10,746 bases of DNA, taken from an uncultured Erysipelotrichales bacterium. Its GTDB lineage: Bacteria; Bacillota_I; Bacilli_A; Erysipelotrichales; Coprobacillaceae. Each line of letters starts with the position of its first letter. Position 1 is the stretch's first letter. The position numbers and the translations under genes were made by a program. Shown here one piece after another: positions 6,705 through 10,746 of the stretch. Location of the stretch: positions 1 through 10,746 of the forward strand of contig CAJUJC010000076.1 in the NCBI GenBank assembly GCA_910586805.1, given 5' to 3'. Below the pieces are notes generated by a model. It was not told the DNA's origin. It worked only from the letters and a program-made list of their open reading frames with translations, and did not search any database.

Positions 6705-8012
6705 TTAATAAATGTCTTGACTATAGACATATTTATAAACATGATAAGCCGATAAAATTAAGGTTGTCAGTAATCCTATGAGCATAACAATAGCAACACT
6801 TAAAACATGATAATAAGGTGTTAAAATAATTAATAATATAAGTTCTATTAAACATTCTAACGTACTCATCCAAAACATCTCTTTATTTTTGTTTAATGCT
6901 TGAAGGGTTGCTGTTAAAGGAGTTTGTAAATAAAAGAGTGTAAAAGGGATAGACATATATTTTAGATATTCATAACCATTTGTTGTGTTATACATAAATT
7001 GTAAGCAGTAGTCTCCAAAAAAATAAAAAAGAAGAGTGAAGGGTAAACTGATGAAAAAGCAAGCAATAACTCCATATAAAACATGTTTTTGCAAAGCATA
7101 TTTTTGATTATAAGCTATATCTTTGTTTAGAATAGGGAGCAATAATCTTAAAATAACATTGTTAAAGAATGTAGGAGTAATAAGAAGAGATATAACATAT
7201 CCACTAATAATCGCATACTGTAAATGGATTTGTGAATTATCTATATTCATTTTCGACAATATATAAACCAAGATAATGGGTTCTATAAAATTATAACATG
7301 AATGTAATAATCTTGAACCAGTTAATGGGAGAGCAATGTTCATCATATCTTTGAAAATAAAATGATCTTGAAAATAACTCACTGGTCTTATATAGATAGG
7401 GATATGTCTATGAAGTTTATAATATAAATAGAGAATGGATGTTAACTCACCAACGCTCATTGATAAAATAGCAATAGATACAAGGATATTCATAGGTAGG
7501 TGAATGAACATACGAATGAATATATAAGTAAATAAGAGCCTTGATACCTCTTCTAAAAGTTGAGCAATAGATAAATCCCAAACATCTTCTTTACCTAAAT
7601 AATAGTTTTTGATTATACCACTTATTCCTACAAGAGGAACAAAAGGAATGAGTGATAATAATGGTAAATATGCTTGTTCTTGTTTTAGAAATTCTACTGC
7701 AATTATTTTTGAAAATACAAAAATACCAGTTGTAATGATAAGACACGTTGTTAGACATATAAGAATGGCAGATATAATGACTTTTTTATTGTTGTATTTG
7801 GGATTGGAAATAAGTCTAAATACAGCAGATGGAATAGAAAATTGAGCAAAAGTAATACATAATGATAAAGTAGGAATGATAAGAATATGAAGTGCCATGC
7901 CCTGTTCATTCAACAATCTTGATAACATCATTCTATTAAAAACGGAAAAGATTTTTGTAATCATTGTACTGCCACTTAATATAATAAATGAATTTATCAA
8001 TTTTCTTTTCAT
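6705..8012 (-). CDS. SpoVB-like lipid/polysaccharide flippase (MOP superfamily)
   Basis: The product is a 435-residue integral membrane protein with about 12 hydrophobic helices over nearly its whole length. The N-terminal pattern (LINSFIILSGSTMITKIFSVFNRMMLSRLL, then PTLSLCITFAQFSIPSAVFRLIS) follows the SpoVB/MurJ-type flippases, which move lipid-linked sugars across the membrane during wall or spore cortex synthesis. Context supports SpoVB over other members: in Bacillus subtilis spoVB lies beside comN near recJ, apt and relA, the same set found here. It is shorter than Bacillus SpoVB (about 520), with small loops and no clear deletion. The start at 8012 is preceded by AAAGGAAG about 6 bases away. 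It is transcribed away from the ComN-like gene, an orientation unlike a simple operon. Whether the host sporulates cannot be told, and a general wall or capsule flippase remains possible. Confidence 0.8.
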   Translation of the reverse strand: MKRKLINSFIILSGSTMITKIFSVFNRMMLSRLLNEQGMALHILIIPTLSLCITFAQFSIPSAVFRLISNPKYNNKKVIISAILICLTTCLIITTGIFVFSKIIAVEFLKQEQAYLPLLSLIPFVPLVGISGIIKNYYLGKEDVWDLSIAQLLEEVSRLLFTYIFIRMFIHLPMNILVSIAILSMSVGELTSILYLYYKLHRHIPIYIRPVSYFQDHFIFKDMMNIALPLTGSRLLHSCYNFIEPIILVYILSKMNIDNSQIHLQYAIISGYVISLLITPTFFNNVILRLLLPILNKDIAYNQKYALQKHVLYGVIACFFISLPFTLLFYFFGDYCLQFMYNTTNGYEYLKYMSIPFTLFYLQTPLTATLQALNKNKEMFWMSTLECLIELILLIILTPYYHVLSVAIVMLIGLLTTLILSAYHVYKYVYSQDIY

Positions 8013-8042
8013 AAAACACTTCCTTTATCTTAGATTTTCCTT

Positions 8043-8072
8043 TATAATAAATATGTTGACTTATGTTAGAAT
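8043..8072 (+). promoter_or_regulatory. Candidate promoter elements for the ComN-like gene
   Basis: The 64-base divergent gap contains TATAAT (8043-8048) and an extended -10 match TGTTAGAAT (8064-8072). Neither has a convincing -35 at normal spacing. The second would start transcription near 8079, just past the ATG at 8077, so either the upstream element is the one used or translation starts further in. Confidence 0.4.
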
Positions 8073-8076
8073 ATGA

Positions 8077-8379
8077 ATGGATGTGGGGAATTTGGAAATA
8101 GATGTTCGAAAGCATTTACCTTTAGATATATTATTTTTAATAAGGATTAAAGCTAATGAATTTAAAAACGAAGGTGTTCATACAATTGGTTCTCATGATA
8201 TTAAAGAATATTTGTATGAGATGAAATGGAAGAACTCAGATATTTTAGAAATGTGTGATGTTATTGATGATATTATGTCATTACATTTTTCAGAAGTTTT
8301 TGAATATTTAAAGTTAAAAGTTATCAAAGAAGCTTCAACTTTAAAAATTGATGATTTTAGTGAATTGATAGCAAAGTAA
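8077..8379 (+). CDS. ComN-like post-transcriptional regulator
   Basis: The product is 100 residues, mainly helical and charged, with no membrane segment or signal peptide. Residues about 24-78 (IKANEFKNEGV, then SHDIKEYLYEMKWKNS, then VIDDIMSL) match my memory of the small Firmicute family typified by B. subtilis ComN (YrzD, about 98 residues), including the KWK motif and the even spacing of acidic and hydrophobic positions. ComN affects competence-gene mRNA output; what this homologue regulates is unknown. Position supports the call, since comN sits next to spoVB and upstream of recJ in Bacillus. The start is uncertain: no Shine-Dalgarno lies before ATG 8077, and in-frame GTG (8083) and TTG (8092) are alternatives, also without ideal sites. 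Confidence 0.7.
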   Translation: MDVGNLEIDVRKHLPLDILFLIRIKANEFKNEGVHTIGSHDIKEYLYEMKWKNSDILEMCDVIDDIMSLHFSEVFEYLKLKVIKEASTLKIDDFSELIAK

Positions 8380-8405
8380 CTGTTTCAACAGTTATTTTTC
8401 TTTTT
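8377..8405 (+). terminator. Short hairpin with T-run between the ComN-like gene and recJ
   Basis: TAACTGT (8377-8383) pairs with ACAGTTA (8388-8394) around TTCA, followed by TTTTTCTTTTT (8395-8405). The stem is AT-rich and includes the ComN-like stop codon. It is probably a weak terminator or attenuator, as recJ starts only 12 bases later and no separate recJ promoter was seen; recJ expression may depend on read-through. Confidence 0.6.
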
Positions 8406-8417
8406 AAAGGAGAGAAT

Positions 8418-10034
8418 ATGAAATATAAAATTGTAGAACCTGAATATATAAATATACAAAATCAATATCAAATGAATAGTTTACTTGCTAAAATTGTAGC
8501 ATCTCATAATTATAGTCAAAATGAAATTCATTCTATGATGAATCCACGTTTGGTTTTTCATCAATTTTCTTTGTTTGAAGAAGCTGATATCACATTAGAA
8601 CGTATTGAAGAAGCGATAGAAAATGAAGAGAAGATTTGTATTTATGGAGATTATGATTGTGATGGTATTTTAGCAACAGTTATTTTGGTTCAGGCTTTTT
8701 TGGAACGTGGTGTTAATGTTGGATATCATATTCCTAATCGTTTTGTTGATGGATATGGTTTGAATAAAGAGCGAGTGAAACAAATGGCTGAAAAAGGATA
8801 TACACTTATTATTACTGTTGATAATGGTGTGAAAGCATTTGATGCCATAGAATGTGCAAATGAATTAGGTGTTGATGTTATTGTGACTGATCATCATCAG
8901 TTTGATAACGATTTACCTGATGCTTGTTCATTTATTCATACAAAATTATCTCCTGATTATCCTTTCAAGGAAATATCAGGAGGATTTGTTGCTTATAAAC
9001 TTGCCAGTGCATTGCTTAATAAGCAAGATAAATATTTATACTGTTTGGCAGCTATAACCACAATTTCAGATATGATGCCTTTACTTGATGAAAATCGTTC
9101 TTTAGTGAAACGTGCATTAACATTTATGCAAGAAGAAAAATACTTACCTTTAGAATTATTGTTAGGAAACCAACAAAAATATACATCAACTGCTATTGGG
9201 TTTACAATTGCTCCAAAAATCAATTCATTTGGACGTTTGCCTGAATTGTGCAATCCTAATATATTGGTGAAATATTTCTTAAAAAATGCACCTAAAGAAC
9301 TATTAATGAAAGTATCACAAGTTGCTAATGATATTAATTTAAAACGTCAGGAAATGACCAATGAACAATTTGAACATATTGAAATAAAAGATGATCCTTT
9401 TATGTATTATGCATCTTCTACTGTACATGAAGGATTAATTGGACTGATTGCTGGTAAATATACCCATAAATATGAAAAACCAAGTTTTGTGATGCACTAT
9501 GATGAGGAAAGTGGTATATATAGGGGAAGTGCAAGAAGTGTAGAAGGAGTGCCATTACACCAATTGTTTGAAAAATTTTCTAGTGAATTATTAATTTATG
9601 GCGGTCATGCTATGGCAGGAGGATTTTCTTTAAATAAAGATCATTTTGATAGTTTTTATGAATGTTTAAAAGAAGAATTAAAAGATATTCATTGTGAAAC
9701 ACAAGAAGATGTCATTTTAATTAATGAACACGATTTAAGTATTCAAAATATTGAATCTTTAAATTTGTTAGAGCCATTTGGTATGAATAATGAAGAACCA
9801 TTATTTGTATTAAAAAATGTTCCTGTTTCAAATTATATTTTAATGAAAGAGGGAAAACATTTGAAACTTGAATTGAATTATCCTAGTGTAAAATTATTTG
9901 GTTTGTATTTCAATCAAGGAGCAATAGTTCATGAATTAAAACAAAAGATTTCTATTGATTTGATAGGGACTTTATCAATTAATGAGTTTAGAAATCAAAA
10001 AACAATAAATTTTATTATAAAAGATGTTTTATAG
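8418..10034 (+). CDS. recJ: Single-stranded-DNA-specific exonuclease RecJ
   Basis: RecJ degrades single-stranded DNA 5' to 3' in recombination and repair and needs Mn2+ or Mg2+. The 538-residue protein has the DHH domain with motif I DYDCDG (78-83), Asp135 in TVDNG, motif III DHH (158-160) and Asp218 in ISDMMPL, followed by INSFGRL (268-274). The DHHA1 domain has EGLIGLIAGKY (338-348), the RGSARS motif (369-374) and GGHAMAGGFSL (395-405). The last 110 or so residues form the OB-like part. Length suits a core RecJ; the extra C-terminal domain of B. subtilis RecJ (786 residues) is absent. Motif I has Cys where Val or Ala is usual, at a non-catalytic position. The ribosome site AAAGGAGAG stands just before the ATG. 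Neighbours comN-like, apt and relA match the Firmicute order. Confidence 0.95.
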   Translation: MKYKIVEPEYINIQNQYQMNSLLAKIVASHNYSQNEIHSMMNPRLVFHQFSLFEEADITLERIEEAIENEEKICIYGDYDCDGILATVILVQAFLERGVNVGYHIPNRFVDGYGLNKERVKQMAEKGYTLIITVDNGVKAFDAIECANELGVDVIVTDHHQFDNDLPDACSFIHTKLSPDYPFKEISGGFVAYKLASALLNKQDKYLYCLAAITTISDMMPLLDENRSLVKRALTFMQEEKYLPLELLLGNQQKYTSTAIGFTIAPKINSFGRLPELCNPNILVKYFLKNAPKELLMKVSQVANDINLKRQEMTNEQFEHIEIKDDPFMYYASSTVHEGLIGLIAGKYTHKYEKPSFVMHYDEESGIYRGSARSVEGVPLHQLFEKFSSELLIYGGHAMAGGFSLNKDHFDSFYECLKEELKDIHCETQEDVILINEHDLSIQNIESLNLLEPFGMNNEEPLFVLKNVPVSNYILMKEGKHLKLELNYPSVKLFGLYFNQGAIVHELKQKISIDLIGTLSINEFRNQKTINFIIKDVL

Positions 10035-10045
10035 GACTTTTATTA

Positions 10046-10054
10046 TGTTATAAT
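10046..10054 (+). promoter_or_regulatory. Extended -10 promoter of apt (and probably relA)
   Basis: TGTTATAAT is a perfect TGnTATAAT match 12 bases after the recJ stop. The expected start is near 10061, leaving about 17 bases before the apt ATG, with TAAGGAG (10062-10068) inside. A strong -35 is lacking, as usual for this promoter type. It would let apt and relA be expressed apart from recJ. Confidence 0.65.
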
Positions 10055-10077
10055 GTGAAAGTAAGGAGCGTGAAGTT

Positions 10078-10590
10078 ATGGATTTTAAAAAATATATTGC
10101 TGATATTTATGATTTTCCTGAAAAAGGAGTTATTTTTAGAGATGTTACCCCTTTATTAGCTAATAAAGATGCCTACAAAGAAGCTATTCACTTTATAAGT
10201 GAATTTGCGAAAGATAAAGATGTTGATATTGTATGTGGACCTGAAGCAAGGGGATTCTTATTTGGTTGCCCTGTAGCTATTGATTTGAATGTAGGGTTTG
10301 TGCCAGTAAGAAAACCAGGTAAATTACCAAGAGAAACTGTATCTAAAAAATATGATTTGGAATATGGGTCTAATGAAATTTTTATGCATGCTGATAGTAT
10401 TCAGCCTGGTCAAAAGGTTTTCATTGTAGATGATTTACTTGCAACTGGTGGTACTGTTAATGCTGCTGTTTCTTTGATTGAAGAAATGGGTGGAGAAGTT
10501 GTAGGTATTGCTTTTTTAATTGAATTGGTTGATTTAAAAGGTAGAGATTTATTGAAAGATTATAATGTTTTCTCATTAATAAAATATTAA
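10078..10590 (+). CDS. apt: Adenine phosphoribosyltransferase
   Basis: Apt salvages adenine by joining it to PRPP, giving AMP and pyrophosphate in the cytoplasm. The 170-residue product is complete and of normal length (170-183). It shows [16 protein letters not shown] (12-27), the family N-terminal signature, [10 protein letters not shown] (54-63), [23 protein letters not shown] (75-97) forming the flexible active-site loop, and the PRPP-binding loop [13 protein letters not shown] (113-125). The ribosome site TAAGGAG is 9 bases before the ATG. It is followed by relA after 38 bases, a pairing common in Firmicutes that links purine nucleotide supply with the (p)ppGpp enzyme using GTP/GDP and ATP. 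Confidence 0.97.
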   Translation: MDFKKYIADIYDFPEKGVIFRDVTPLLANKDAYKEAIHFISEFAKDKDVDIVCGPEARGFLFGCPVAIDLNVGFVPVRKPGKLPRETVSKKYDLEYGSNEIFMHADSIQPGQKVFIVDDLLATGGTVNAAVSLIEEMGGEVVGIAFLIELVDLKGRDLLKDYNVFSLIKY

Positions 10591-10628
10591 AAAGATATTT
10601 GATTTTTTAAAGAAGGGAGGAAGAGTAT

Positions 10629-10746
10629 ATGAAGTATAAAGGTGCAAGTGAACAAGTCAATTTTGATGATGTTTTAGAGGTTTGTCATACATACATTACA
10701 AAAAATGAAAGTTTTGAACTTATTCAAAAAGCTTATAATTTTATTA
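10629..10746 (+). CDS. relA: RelA/SpoT-type (p)ppGpp synthetase-hydrolase, N-terminus only
   Basis: Only the first 39 codons are present; the gene runs off the window. The start ATG is well supported by GGGAGGA (10615-10621), 7 bases upstream. The visible part (NFDDVLEVCHTYITKNESFELIQKAYNFI) matches the opening helices of long Rel proteins, where the segment ending in KAY is followed by the HD hydrolase domain. The position directly after apt is the usual place of relA in Firmicutes. The long bifunctional Rel makes and breaks (p)ppGpp during amino acid starvation. Enzyme domains cannot be checked here, so the call rests on this short segment and on context. Confidence 0.8.
   Translation, partial: MKYKGASEQVNFDDVLEVCHTYITKNESFELIQKAYNFI

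Noticed and set aside
7609..7845. Plus-strand open frame inside the flippase gene
   Set aside because: It is antisense to a clear membrane protein gene, with no ribosome site and no family resemblance.
8993..9253. Minus-strand open frame inside recJ
   Set aside because: It lies opposite conserved RecJ motifs such as INSFGRL and has no start signals; a shadow of the real gene.
1..10746. CRISPR arrays, insertion sequences, phage genes, tRNA or rRNA genes
   Set aside because: No repeated spacer-like units, transposase or integrase motifs, or cloverleaf-type sequences were seen on either strand.

Overview
The window is AT-rich (about 30% G+C by eye) and reads as the chromosome of a low-GC Gram-positive bacterium. 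The gene content and protein flavour fit an Erysipelotrichia-like gut Firmicute (Coprobacillus/Erysipelatoclostridium type), but this is inferred from style and gene order, not from a search. Support comes from strong AGGAGG-type ribosome sites, a T-box riboswitch, and the gene set spoVB-like / comN-like / recJ / apt / relA, which is a familiar Firmicute neighbourhood. No mobile element, CRISPR array, rRNA or tRNA gene was seen.

Layout. Positions 1-1174 hold the 3' two thirds of an ABC exporter (plus strand). It ends at a hairpin terminator shared with a convergent enolase gene (minus, 1188-2456). Divergent from enolase is a small gene for a one-helix membrane protein with a coiled-coil tail (2622-2861). 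Next comes a regulated operon: a consensus promoter (2882-2909), a complete T-box leader with terminator (about 2916-3157), a possible six-codon leader peptide (3173-3193), and then four closely packed genes. These encode a substrate-binding lipoprotein, a permease and an ATPase of the polar amino acid uptake family, and a PLP-dependent aminotransferase (3264-6584). A terminator closes the operon. After a tail-to-tail gap with a perfect 9-bp inverted repeat, a SpoVB-like lipid flippase lies on the minus strand (6705-8012). Divergent from it are a ComN-like small regulator (8077-8379), recJ (8418-10034), apt (10078-10590) and the first 39 codons of relA (10629 to the window end).

How it works together. 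The best-supported regulatory story is the T-box operon: uncharged tRNA would bind the leader and allow expression of an amino acid importer plus an aminotransferase. The specifier can be read in more than one register. The geometry of the specifier loop favours CGC (arginine), and the six-codon open frame just after the terminator encodes two arginines with AGG and CGG codons. I therefore propose arginine, or a related basic amino acid, as the substrate. The second block joins DNA repair (RecJ), purine salvage (Apt) and the stringent response (RelA), with a separate extended -10 promoter in front of apt.

Nothing here looks like a wholly new multi-gene system. The most interesting items are the T-box specifier, the arginine-rich mini-ORF and the aminotransferase attached to the importer.
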